From contig MU400587.1 in the NCBI GenBank assembly GCA_022578965.1, positions 62,001 through 126,000 on the forward strand: 64,000 nucleotides of DNA, in the 5' to 3' direction. This DNA is from Xylaria sp. FL1777. Taxonomy: Eukaryota; Ascomycota; Sordariomycetes; Xylariales; Xylariaceae. Numbering within the stretch: position 1 is the stretch's first letter; the number at the start of each line of letters is the position of its first letter. Position numbers and translations under genes: made by a program. Of this stretch, positions 45,627 through 57,750 are shown piece by piece. The notes under the pieces were generated by a model, which saw nothing but the letters and a program-made list of their open reading frames with translations, was not told the DNA's origin and searched no databases.

Positions 45627-48600
45627 CAGTCTCGTGCGAAGTTCTGGGATGGAAAGTTATCTATATCAACCATTCTAGGGCCATTGGCCTTTCATGTGAA
45701 CTCGGCGACAACATCAGCTGCTTCGGAGCTGCAATACAACCCCCCGTCCTCCCCCTCGAAAGTATTTTGCACATATTGTATCATGTCTAGAAGGCCTAGA
45801 AGGAAAGGACAGGTCAATTTGTTAGAAAATATCGATCCCGCACTCTTTCCAATCAAGTAAGCTTCGTCGCCCTGAACCCCTTAAACTTGCGAATTGACTT
45901 CCTGTTTGTAATGTTTGCGCACTACTACTACCCTTTTCACCCCCATAGATAAGAAAGTCAACTGAGAAGATCGCAGTCTCAATCATACGAAGCAAAGATC
46001 TCCGTCCCCATGCGACTCCGATGCTCCAACCCCGAGACATTTATCTTTCTTCTCCTCTACTGGGACCATCCTCGGCGCTGATACTCTTCTCTCTCGGCCT
46101 AGACCTCGCTAAGTAAGCTGTGTTATGATAGATCATTATTGGGCCGGATAAGACCCTCAGATTTGGATTTCCATCTCCAACATTATGAATAGACCTGGGA
46201 CTACACAAGTTCCGCATAGATTTGAAGTCCGGTAATATAGGTTCTCTGGCGTCGCCGTCTAGGGTTTAGTCCGAGTCCTCAGTTGTCGCGTGGGAGGACA
46301 TACGAGCTCCTTAAAACATGGTGTACCGCTTTCAGCATTCTTCAACTTTCCTTTCTACGCCATAACTCACGCGGTGGTGATAACATGTGTTTTCGTACCT
46401 TGGTGCTCATGTTTTTCTTTTCTTTTCTTTTACGAAACTAAGGAATCGCGCCCCCCTTGAATATAGCAAATGCTACATATCTAAAATGTTTCCTTGATCA
46501 TCGATGAACGCTCGCTTGCGTGGGAGCCAAAGGTTCAGTATAACTCTTGGGCCGTCACACTCTCGCGAGAAGCCGCAGGTTTCGACGCGGAAATCACACA
46601 CACTTCCCCATCTTCAACGGAGTGGATAGCTACATCGTAATCATCTCCATAATAGGCCATCGTAGCATGACTATGACCTTTGAAGTGTTAGCTGCTTATC
46701 TCAAGGGAGTGTTCAGTAGCATGTATAGTGGACAGGAGATGTGGAAGCAAGACACTGTTACCAGATTCTGCTCTCGAGAATCTCACAGTACTAGGCTAAT
46801 GATGGGGCCACATAATACAACAAGCGAGCGTTAAAATCTCTGTTTTAGCCTTTTACGGCTCATCGGAAGCGACTAAGGGGTTAGTTACGTGAGGAAGTAT
46901 TTCGCCTTGTCAGGCCAGTAGCGTGATGGTGACACTACCTAGGCCTTTCGTGTGTATAAAAACGTGTCTATCCAGCCTCTCGAACTCTATATTCTAGAAC
47001 ATACGAGCACATTGCTATCTAGTTTATCCCGTCCGCTGTTCCCGGGCTGGCGTAAAAGAGAGATATTCAGGGTAGTGGCAGTGTACTTAAGAAAGCGGCC
47101 TCTCCGAGCGTCGGGCACATGCTCCTATATTCCAGGAAATAAGGCCTAGGGGCCCGGACCGACGTTTTGTTATGCACACACATAGCTTAATAGGGGTATA
47201 CCGTCGGCTAGGGTTCAATTAGCTACGAGATATTTCATTATTCACACGCCTAGCGAATCAATATCCTCATTCAGGCGCCCTTCGAACAGCTATCGGACGC
47301 CATAATGCTTGTCAAGAAGTCCCTCAGCTCACGATCCTTGTGCTCATCCTGACAGGACGCATGAGATCTGGCCAGCATCTTATATCAGGGCTGGGGATGG
47401 GAGATCCTATTGATAGTCGATGTCAGACATGGTTACCAATTGCAAGTTTCTTCTTCGGAAGAGAAACGTCGTGGCGTAGCGCCTCTAAGCTCCGACGTTG
47501 GGACGTATCGTAGGCTGTTGGCGAATAGGAGAGCCGGTCACTCATGAAACCGGGGGGGGTTTTTTTCCACAAGCAATGGAGGCAGTTCCATCAGTAAAGG
47601 AATGAAGCAGTAATATTGAGGGGATGACTATGGCCCTATGTAGCAGGGCTTACATGGACATTGAATCACCAGTCATAGCCATTCTCGTCCTCTTATCACC
47701 AAGATTGATATTCCATTTTAGATCTATTCGGCAATACCGTACTATCGTAGGTATCCCTGATGGCGGTGTTTCTTTCTAATTTCTTCTTCTCCCCTTCCCC
47801 CGTTTCTTGAAATTTTAAAATTCAAAACGTGTTTGCCGCCGCAGCCCTGGCAGCAAGGATACTTATTGTCTGTACTATCAGCTTTGGCTATTGGAGACTT
47901 GTGTTGGCTCGTGATGATAACAAGGACGCTATGGTAACTGTGTGACGCACTGCAAACACGAATCCCCCCTCCCAAGGTGTCATGGCCCTGGATATCATCG
48001 CCCATGCCGTACCGTCCATGCCACCTTCGACCCCATGGAATTACTTTACATGACATGGGTGCCGTGTCCAGAAGCAATGCAGATTGCCGGGGCCTCGCGA
48101 TGAGATCCAGCACGCAGATCGCACGAATAGCGTCACTGAGGGCACATACTCGCACGACGTCGACGCAGGTGTCCCCCGCTAATCACGTAACTATAGGAAA
48201 CAGGCGGGAAGTCTCGAGTGAAGGGAAACGGATACTGGCATGTTACGTGTTACCCAGGTACCCGCCTTAGATAGGGTAAGATAGTCGAGTTCCCCTGGAA
48301 GGGGGTTGGCATTAAGGAGCGTGATGAAGAAGTGAGGCGGAGAGCAATAATCCAGCTGATCATTGGTAGAGACGCCTCTCTCTCTCTCTCTCCTCTATCA
48401 ACATCGTCGTCGTCATCATCATGTGGTCATGGTGACTTGTTTGCAGCTGCACGTTGCCGCTGTGCCGTAGCACGCACAACCCCAGTGCACAGTCATCGCA
48501 AGGACCTTTTGCTTATGAACAAAAAAACCCCCATATTGAGATGTGCTCTATAGGTATGGGAAATGCGGCTGGCTGCATGGATTTCGACAAGGGCCGGTAC

Positions 48601-51600
48601 CCACGAGGTGGTATCGACAGGGGGGGTGTTGTGAGGATTTCAGCTCGGATCTACATACCTGGTGTAGGTATGTATGTAGTGTACAGTACAGTATCTTAGA
48701 AATCCGATCTCCAGGGAAATGAAACCAGACCCAGATCGCTGGGACCCGGAGGATGGGATGGGATGGGATGGGATTCTCTCCCTGGCACACACTGTAGCCG
48801 GGATGCAAAGACGTCCCCCCCGTTTTCCCAACGACGTTGCATTTTGGACACTGTCCATGTAGAGTAATCATTTATTATCTCTCATCTCCGGATATCACCG
48901 CATCATGCCGGTTCGTACGGGCAGGGATTCTTCCAACATCGCGCTTCTCCGGGGAGAATACAGTAGAGGAAGAAACTTTGAAAGCTGAAGATATCCTATT
49001 GATTATTGGAGCAACCTGGTTAATAACAAATCGAGTAACTTTGGGGAAAAAAAAAAAAAAAGAGAGAGAGAGAGAGACGGGTTCGCCATGAATGCATGCA
49101 TGGGTCTACTGGTCTCTATCTACGGCAGGATACACCACGCTGACAAGCAGGCCAATCGTGCTAAAGAATGCTATTTCGCCTTGCTTTTGGTACACATATA
49201 TGATCATGCCTTCAAATCTATAACGTTATATCGCCACGACCACCATAGATAACAGTTTTAGGGGTCAGTTGAAACGTAATGCCCAGCCTTGAGGAGGTCT
49301 AGATTGGTGAACTAGACTAATGCTTTTTCTTACTCGGTATTTGCTTTCCCATATTTATTATTGCATACCAGCTCATGGTAATACAAAAGACAGGCAAAGT
49401 GGGTAATATTATATGCTAGCGGATGCCCAGCCGCTGATCTGCCTATATGGCCCGTGACCAGGGAACTTCGTCTGTTGGAACTACCTAGCGATCCTGCAGG
49501 CTGTTTAACCTAGCACAGACAAGATATATTAGCGCGGGAATTCTGGGGGATGAAACGAAACGAAACGAAACGACCGTTTCTTTAACTCATTATGGGAATT
49601 ATCTCGGTCCTTTTTCCGAATGAATAAAATGATGTTCATGTGACTCGTCACGCTGGTTGTTGGTTTCCTCTAGGTGTGTTGTTGATCCCATCATACGCGG
49701 GAAATTGCATAAGCAAACTGGGGACAAGACATTAGTATCCCGCATACCCGTCATGAATTGTTGGTAGATGTAGATCCTCAGATCCTAGTCGAACGAGTCT
49801 CTCGCGAGTGCTACAGTATATCAATGTAGCACCTTCTTAAGGAACAGGGACCGGCATTGTTGATCTCGCATGTGCGTTTGTATTGGTCCAACCAGGTTAT
49901 ACGTAAAATACATAAGAGTTGTGCTATTATATGTCATCACCTGTCAGGGAGTGACATCGCACTTTTTGTCCAACACATCCCTAGTCCACTGAGCTGATCT
50001 TATCCAGACTCATTGTACCTACATCTTCATACCTAATAATATGCCGGCTATTTGATATGTTATGGCGAGAAGTCGGTTGATTGACAAATAGGATTGGCAT
50101 CAATAGCTGTGCGTTGCTTTTGAATATCTTACCCGTTAGCTCCATTTATGTTAGCCTGGAATGATGGGGAAACAGTTCTCTAAGAGGGCTGTCCACAAGG
50201 TGAGAAGAGCTTATGCCTTATTCTACAAGCCATGAAGGGTACAAGGCTGTATAGTAGAGATGTAGTTTCTCAATGACCAGAAGAGTCTATTATGTTTCCA
50301 TAATACTCAATGTCACAAAATGTAACTCACGGCGTCGCTACGAGTACAATCAAGATTTCATCCGAAGCTCACTACCATTGCCACTGAACTAATCAGGGCA
50401 CATGTGAGGCAAGTAGGTACCTTGGCCAGCTGTGCCAGGTGGCGAGTCTAAGTAGAGTAGGACCGAGAAAGCTCCCTTAGGCTCAGCTGAAAGTGAGGTG
50501 TAACTGACCTGTGGTTCTTGGAGGGAGGAACGGGGTCATATATCGACTAAAGGTTGTTAGCTTACTTATATCAGGAGTATTCTCAGGTGTGCGTTGGCAG
50601 AAGCTGAGGCTGCCAGGTGAACGGGTGGGTAGGTGGGGGAATATAGCTTACGCGCATTACCTAGCGTCGTGATGCTGTAACCATTAAAACATTCTCTCTC
50701 TCTCCTTGAGCTGTGAGGCTGATGCTGATCCTAGGAAGACAACATGATGTGTTAAATTCCCCGATGCTATACACATATTTCTTGGAAGTCACAACGTCAA
50801 GTTACATGCTGTGCCGACGTGGAAGTGATTGGTGTACGTGCTTCCGGTGACACATCAATTAATTATCAAGTAGAACCTTATTCGTTCAGGCTCCAAAGAG
50901 TTTGATCGGCCATTGGTGTAGAAGCCTCCGTCGTAAGCGCATTGGCCCACCAGAAAACAGTGATAAGACAGCAGCCATCGGGAATGCCTAGGTTTTGCTT
51001 GGTCTTCTAACTAAATCAGGACAACCATAGGTTGTTGGTGTTTGGTAACTAGGGATTGTTGAGACGCATCCACGTTGCAACTGAGACGTTGTTTCTTGAA
51101 CAGCGGTATGAGCTTGTTCAACATGCCCCTTCCGCCCCTCTTTTCCTTTCTTTTATGTCGGGTAATATTGACATTTTAGCGATGCCAAGACATGCGGCGA
51201 CCGTTTCATTTTTTCTCATCTTGTAAACTTGAACGGTTATTTGCTAGGAGGTGGGCTATACATGGTATGGGTAGCATAGCTACGTTACCCCTCGAGCCTA
51301 GACCTATGCAGACCAGCGGAGCCGCAATTGATTCGCAGATACGGGGATGCCGGTAACAAAACGTCTCGGAGCGGTAGCACATCGGCCCAGTCCTGTGCTC
51401 GTTTCCACATGGTTGACGGGTGCACCTCGTCTGCGCTTTACCACACGGTAACGCCCTCGACGGGAGGCAGTTGGCTAGGCCCGATATATACGCGGGGAGG
51501 CTCGGATGCCGGGTGTTATGGACGAATGAGAAGCCGGGAGACCAATACGAGGAGTCCCACAAGGGTAAAAGATTAACAGAGCGACGAAGACGCATAGAAC

Positions 51601-54600
51601 TTCGAGTATTGATCATCGCCTTTCTCGTATCAAGCCTTGCTTGAAGTGAACTGCGCGTATGAGTCGCGGCTCACCGCCGCCGTTGTTGCCAATGATGAAC
51701 AGATGAGCGGCGCTGGGGTCAGACAGGCGGCGAGGTAACGGCTCTGCGTGTCTTGTCTCGTCTCAGGCGTGCAAGGGCTCAGCGTATCAGGGCATCGAGA
51801 ATCGCGGGGGGCGAAAACCCACCACTAGAGAAGCAATAAGACCATCCAAGACCTCGACACCATGACCAGGTGCGCGGGTCCGGATTGAAAAGTTAGGGCG
51901 CGCATTCACATGCGAGACTCGACACCACCAGCGTGCCGGGCAATTACCATAAGTGGTGGCACTATACCCACCATACTCCGGCCATACCACGCATAGTATA
52001 TGCGTACCAGTATCTATACTATTACCAGCGTCATGGGTACGATGGCGTGGGTAGATGGATCGGTCTAGGTTTGGCCCCGGCCAGAGCCGAGAGGAGGAGG
52101 CAGGGAGAGAGGGAGGAGGGGAGGGACGGGGAGCGCATCTCCCGTAGGTAGTCTCGTGTCTTCCTAGTGTAATGTAGTGGTCATCCAGTGAATGAGTGCA
52201 AGCGAGGTTGAGAAATTTTTCTTGGATTTTGTGGTCGGAGATTGTGGAGATTGTGAACTGGAGGCCTGTGAGGTGGAACATTGAAGTTGAAGAGATACCT
52301 AAAGTACTCTTGTAGGTAATGTAAGGAGGTAGGTAACCGGACGAACCCACCCGACCAGGTAGCGTTTTATCTGGCTACAGCTCGGTACCGCCCGTTCGCT
52401 CCTCCCAGGCTACACCTAGGTACATACCTTGGGTCGCCAAGTACACTACTTTACTACCCAGTGAACTATACGCAGCAAGTACCTACCTTAATCATGGTAA
52501 GTATGTAGTACAAAGATTGAATCACATATGTTATCTAAACTAACCCACCCAGGTACGCAGTAGGTCCCTTATATGACAAACGTATAAATACAGCGGTGTG
52601 AATGGTATTAGTCAGGCAGCTAGCTACGCAGTACATCATATACCTAGGGAGGTGTGAAGTAACCTACATACCTCTGTAGATACCTCTTTACAGGGACGTT
52701 TTAGAGGACGACGATCGGAGAAACAGCACTCAGGTCAGGATTTCTGAGCGTCTACTCAGTACAGCCACGTACCAGACGGCTCGGTATCTAGGTAGGATGC
52801 CACCGGCCATCTCATCGAGATCAATGGTTTCCACCCACCCAACGCCAATCCCGCCTGTATTTTAGGTAGCATTCCCAGGTGGTATTACTACGTAGCCTGT
52901 ACCTAGGTACGTAGAGTCCCAGCAGAGAGGCAGCCCCTGCTGGCAAACCCCTGACCAGAACCCTGATCAGAGCCCTTGACAGCAGCCCAACCGGCGCAAT
53001 ATCAGGGTCCTTTCCGTATCTGCGCACACCCTGCGCACACCCTGCACCCATCTTACATCTATCTCTCGTTACTACCGGTAGGTACTGTCGTGTACCGTCC
53101 CAGGTCCCCTGGTCCCGTGTCCCATGCCTACCAGAGTAATGCCATTTCCGTGTTTGTTTTTTGCCCTGTGGCCCTTGGCTGCAGATATTGAGGCTGTTGG
53201 ATCGACATCTTGTCCATCTGCGACCGCCTCGTCTGCCTCTACATATCAGTAGATTGCATACTCTCTATTCTACATGTGTACATATTAACCGCACATCCAC
53301 ACATCCACCTATCCACAATCCATAATCCATCCATCCATCCATACACAACTCCCACTACCAGGTAAGCAAGTATTTGTATGCATCCACATGTCTGTACATA
53401 CATGCGTACATACTGTACCTACATGCCTACATCCCTATGTAGGTACCTCGGCAGGTACACGTCTCCTGTGCCAACCGAAGTACCGTGCGCTACCTTCGCT
53501 CTGTTACGCTGCCTGCGTGCTAGCCATGTATAGCCATGTAGGTACTTTAGCCTCAAGGATACGTGCATGTAACGCTATGTAGCCAAGTACGACATATCTG
53601 TATGTAGGTATGATGATGTAGGTGTTGTGTCAACGAACCCATGTATCTGTCAACGTACCTCCTCGGGCCTCGATTGCTCACTTCCTCACGTCGCATCCCT
53701 TCCCGCCTCACACACAGTTCGTTAATGGTTGTCCGCAGTATACCTCCATACCTTCATGCCTCCATGCCTCCAAGTAGCCCGTGGCCACCAATGAGTTAGT
53801 TGCGTGATGTTGATGTCTGTCTGCTTCTCCGGCCTCGCCGCCCAGGCCGTTGCACCTTGCGTTCGTCGTTCCCAGTCCCGGCGTTACGGCGTGCCTTAGT
53901 ATGATGTCAGTCTCGACGCCGCGGACGGTGTTCGTCCCTCTCGGCTTTTGCCTCATTTTAGACCCCTCGGCCGTTTGATTGGCACGTGAACCGTGCGAGC
54001 TCCTGTTCGGTTTACTTATGCGCTCCTACCAGGTGCTGGCACAGGATGGGAGCAGAGGAACCGCATCCCAGGCGCTTAGACAGAACAGCTGTTATGTGAT
54101 CATGATATTGCCCTCGGCCAGCTAACGTAATTAGCTCGCCAAAGTGCGCACGCCGTCACATGGCACATGGCGCTTGGAAACAGGCCGTGTGCTTGAATAA
54201 GCTCAAGAGGCTTGATCCTGCATGCCTAGGTCGAGTGGATAGCGCCCAGCGCCACCGCCGACGGCCTGCCGCTTGTCTGCTATATACTCTGCACTACCGC
54301 TAGAGTCCGTAGATGACAATCCCATGCGTGCCAGCCTGCTAAACTGCCTGGACCCCTATATTTCGCTCATGGCCATCTGCCGCATTCGGTACCAAACCGC
54401 CCCTCGTCAGCCCTGATCGACCCCCCGCAAAGCCACGTTCAGGCTCTGCCTGGTGCGGTGTCGAACACGCCTCCCACCCGTACAACGCGAGCCTGTCTAT
54501 CAACCTATCGGTTCGCTCACGAGAGACCATTGGAGCGGTAGCCCCGTCTCCTTCAGCTTCCGTGGATCCGCTCTTGGGACCGCCGCTGTGACCCGGTTAC

Positions 54601-55176
54601 ATCGGCCACTGTATTAATGTCTACTCGAACTCTTTGTCTTCCCATGCTTTTCCCTTGCTCAAGTTCCGTTACCCGAAAGTTATAAGGCATTTCTTCTTCC
54701 TCCTTTCCCCCTGGTTGCTTCCTAACTGGAAGAGGGTTGGTCTCGCAGTATATTGGCCAAGGCCACAGATGTATAGGCCAGCCGAGAACCCATTCGACAA
54801 GTATTAAAGACCTCGTTGACCCACCGCTACTGTCACCTGCTCTAGTCCTGGTCGCCCATCCTTCGGCTGTTCAGTTGGACTGATTCGACAGACTGGAAAC
54901 CTCCATACGCGCGTTCCTGTAGGCCCCGTTAAGGCTAATGAAATTGGGTTTCCGCTGAGCTTGAAACCTGCCCAGTTGTATCTGATAACCGGCATTGGGC
55001 TCCCCAATTTTGGGGATCTAAGCACTTCCACAGAATCGACCTTCAATACTCTAAGAACCTTGCCCAGGCGGGGCTTTTGGCGAAACCCGGGGGACTAAAT
55101 CGAACATTCGTTAGTTTCGAGACCGCCACTAGCAACTCCTAAATCATAGGCACGCCTGGACCCGCGCAGTAACGCC
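45627..55176. other. 9.5-kb gene desert with simple repeats
   Basis: No ORF in this stretch shows a domain, signal or splice context that I can support. The sequence is of ordinary, mixed composition, not the AT-rich RIP type. It contains a TTTTC run (46412-46435), a G8T8 run (47550-47568), TC and GA tracts (48375-48395, 49060-49077), a GGGAT array (48751-48774), GAAAC copies (49552-49573), ATCC copies (53326-53343) and dense TAGGTA/TACCTA words from about 52300 to 53650. A weak two-exon candidate lies at 45783-46081. The right end (54600-55176) is pyrimidine-rich and could be a long leader of the next gene. Confidence 0.6.
48751..48774 (+). repeat. GGGAT tandem repeat (G-quadruplex-prone)
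   Basis: Four complete GGG tracts (48755-48757, 48760-48762, 48765-48767, 48770-48772) are separated by two-base AT loops. This satisfies the usual pattern for an intramolecular G-quadruplex on the plus strand. It is in the gene desert, and no gene start is nearby. Confidence 0.8.
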
Positions 55177-55896
55177 ATGGCTTTCCGTCCACGTAGCAAT
55201 ATGTTCCAGCCGGGGATGAGCCGTTCGGCGTCCCAGCAGTCACTATCATCATTTCCCTTCGAGAGGGATCCCTCGAACCCTTTCCTTCCCATGCAAGATG
55301 CTCAATTCGACATTCTTCAGTGGTATCCGCATTTCCAGTCTTGCGTGCGATACTTCCTGGATCACGCGCAACACGAAGGCCCTGTCCAGGCGATGGCAGC
55401 CTTCATCAACATCCAGCTCCCTTTCCAGAAGTCACAATACCCTATTACGTCGTCGAGATCGTCCGGTTCGCCGTCCGCCATACCCTCGCCTTCCTCATCA
55501 GCAGCCGGAAAATTTGTCCTTCCAAACCAAGCATCTCAGGCCGTTAGCCTGACCCCTTACATTCGTCGACTAGTTGCGACAGGATTCGACTTTCCGGGTG
55601 TCCTGCATGGATTCTTTGGAGACGACTGGGCGTCCGGGATAGGGAATCTCCACGAAGTCGAGCGGAGGAATTATCTCTTCGCCGCCAAAGCCTCCAACTG
55701 GCTCGACGTCAAGTCGCAATACGATATGCCTGATGGGCAAACCGTCCCTTTCTTACGGCCGCTCCAACACGTTACGGAAGATGAGATTGTTAGCGCAGAG
55801 ACAAATTGGAGTCAATGGCTTGCTATGCAAGACTGGATGATCGGACCTAGAAACCCAGAAGACATACCCCCAATCGTCAAAGACGAAGGCGCCTGA
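55177..55896 (+). CDS. Conserved fungal protein ('Ilp' apoptosis-inhibitor-like in databases)
   Basis: A single exon codes for 239 residues. I recognise the family as a conserved fungal protein that databases often label an apoptosis inhibitor (Ilp); that name has little experimental basis. A Ser-rich N-terminal 30 residues leads to FDILQWYPHFQSCVRYFLDH, a Pro/Ser spacer (about 88-112), then LTPYIRRLVATGFDFPGVLH and GFFGDDWASGIGNLHEVERR. The C-terminal helix WSQWLAMQDWMIGPRNPED ends near the stop. There is no signal peptide or membrane span, so it is probably intracellular. Its upstream neighbour is 9.5 kb away, which is unusual in this window and suggests complex regulation or a long leader. 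Confidence 0.85.
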   Translation: MAFRPRSNMFQPGMSRSASQQSLSSFPFERDPSNPFLPMQDAQFDILQWYPHFQSCVRYFLDHAQHEGPVQAMAAFINIQLPFQKSQYPITSSRSSGSPSAIPSPSSSAAGKFVLPNQASQAVSLTPYIRRLVATGFDFPGVLHGFFGDDWASGIGNLHEVERRNYLFAAKASNWLDVKSQYDMPDGQTVPFLRPLQHVTEDEIVSAETNWSQWLAMQDWMIGPRNPEDIPPIVKDEGA

Positions 55897-57750
55897 AATG
55901 CAACTTTGCAACGTGGTACTAGCATGAGAACGCATACAACAAAAATATTTAAGACTACAACACGACACTCGATCGGCGTGTTGGTGATGGAGAAATAGCT
56001 TTTCAGGGGATAAGGAAACAAGGGGACCTCAGTATGGAGGCCTCGTCCTCTAAAAAGGAAACTTGGATTTGGTGACAAAGGGTTTCTGGCTACTCGCTAG
56101 TGGGCGTAAGAGATTGCGGGTTTGTCAGTTGTAGGAGGGAGTGGGAACGGCCCTGGGGAAACCTCTCATGACTGAAGAGCTGCGAGTCATCTGGTCTCAA
56201 ACTTGGGACCTAGGTGCACACCCATGTATATGGGAATTAAATTAGAGAGTGATTTGGGTCCCTTACGGGCCTTTGAAAGACGTCAAGTCGACATGAATCT
56301 CGAGATAGTTTAGGTCTCAAAGGGAGCTTTAGTAACCTCGAGGTGACTACTAAGGGAATGTCTACATACATTTACTTTTTGTTGATGGCCGTACCTTCAC
56401 CTTATAGAGCCCGTCAGGTAGCTCGGCTAATCTATGTTATGTCATAGCGTAACCTGGACATTAGTTGATTCTTATCCTAGGGAGAAGCACGGGGTTCCTT
56501 CTATCGTACGAGGACAGAGATTCATTAGTGGATAGATTCGACTTGGTCTAATTTAGCGCCATGTAGGAAGATCAAAAGGTAGCAATCCTACAGCTAATGA
56601 CGTAGACTTAGTTCGCTTCGTCGATGTTGAGTTGCTTTTAAATGCAACGCCAGCTGAGGTGACCATTACACTAGTGCCTGAACGACGATCGGCATATCTT
56701 TAGCATCTCAAGATCGACCCCCACTACCGTATCTGTACCGCACTGCTAGCGCTGAAATATCTGTGCGTTGATGATTATCTCTCTCCCTATGGTGATTGCA
56801 TATTCCCAAGCCGTATTGTAATAGGTATATAATCCTGCTCTGTCGTCGAATTAGAGCTCTGTTCACCTGAAAGTGGAATTGGGACTTAATACAGCCATAT
56901 GGAAAGGCTAGAACGGTTTATTGACTAAGATAAACTGTTCAGCTCCAAATTGATGGTAAGACTAAATCATTTGCAATTTCTTGCTGATACTATTTCTAGT
57001 TTAACACCTCCAATGAATTTTAGCAAGAGGCTATTTGTTTCTATCATCTGACTTGGAGCTTTCTTGAGCACTTTTCTAATTTGCATGCTTTGTATGCTTT
57101 GCAACCGTGACTTTACGATTTGCAGTCTACCAAACCTGGGCTTGCTAAAGTTATTAGCACCTATATAACTTGCCCTTGCCATCGTTTTGTATCTTAAGCC
57201 TCCGGGTAGAAAACTTACTGGCAGAAAAAAAAGAAAGAAACAATTCCACAGCCCCATAGGTCTTTTACAAGGACGGAAACTCAGCCCTACTAAGAGCCTT
57301 TAATGATGGTAATTGACTAAGTTAATACCTGGGGTTCCTAAACTAGATGGACGGGGAGTCATGTTCTATTGTATACTACTAGTTTTATATGGGGATTTGG
57401 TTAATAGATAGTGATCGGCTTTTATTGTTGATAATGCTTGCCAGGGGATCTAATTGGGTGCTAAAAATAAAAAGCTCGGAGAATTATTATCTTATCGGAA
57501 GCCGTCAGTTTGGTGGTGTTCGAGCTCTACTTAAGCTCCAAACGGGTCAACACTATTTACACCGAGGCAACCCCCCTTCCAAATCATCACCAGCACCGCT
57601 TAGGACTTCCAGATTACAGTGCTCATAACATCGCTAGCTCGACATACATTTTGTTTTCCGCCAACGTGTGAATGGACGAGGATGAAAACACATGCCACAG
57701 TTTTGTAACAGAGTTGCCCCATGCTGACATAATTTGATTGTTCGCCTTAA
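55897..57750. other. Intergenic region, partly AT-richer
   Basis: 1.85 kb with no supported gene. The stretch 56880-57300 is AT-richer than its surroundings and holds a reverse 96-residue ORF (56967-57257) without recognisable domain. The sequence at 56200-56760 looks like decayed, once-coding or transposon DNA, but no family could be identified. Confidence 0.45.

Noticed and set aside
47160..47230. Possible tRNA-like GGGTTCAATT element
   Set aside because: No pairing acceptor stem or anticodon arm could be built around it.
51787..52350. Reverse ORF of 187 residues
   Set aside because: Compositionally odd (Pro/Ser/Tyr-rich in part), no domain, overlapped by another ORF on the plus strand.
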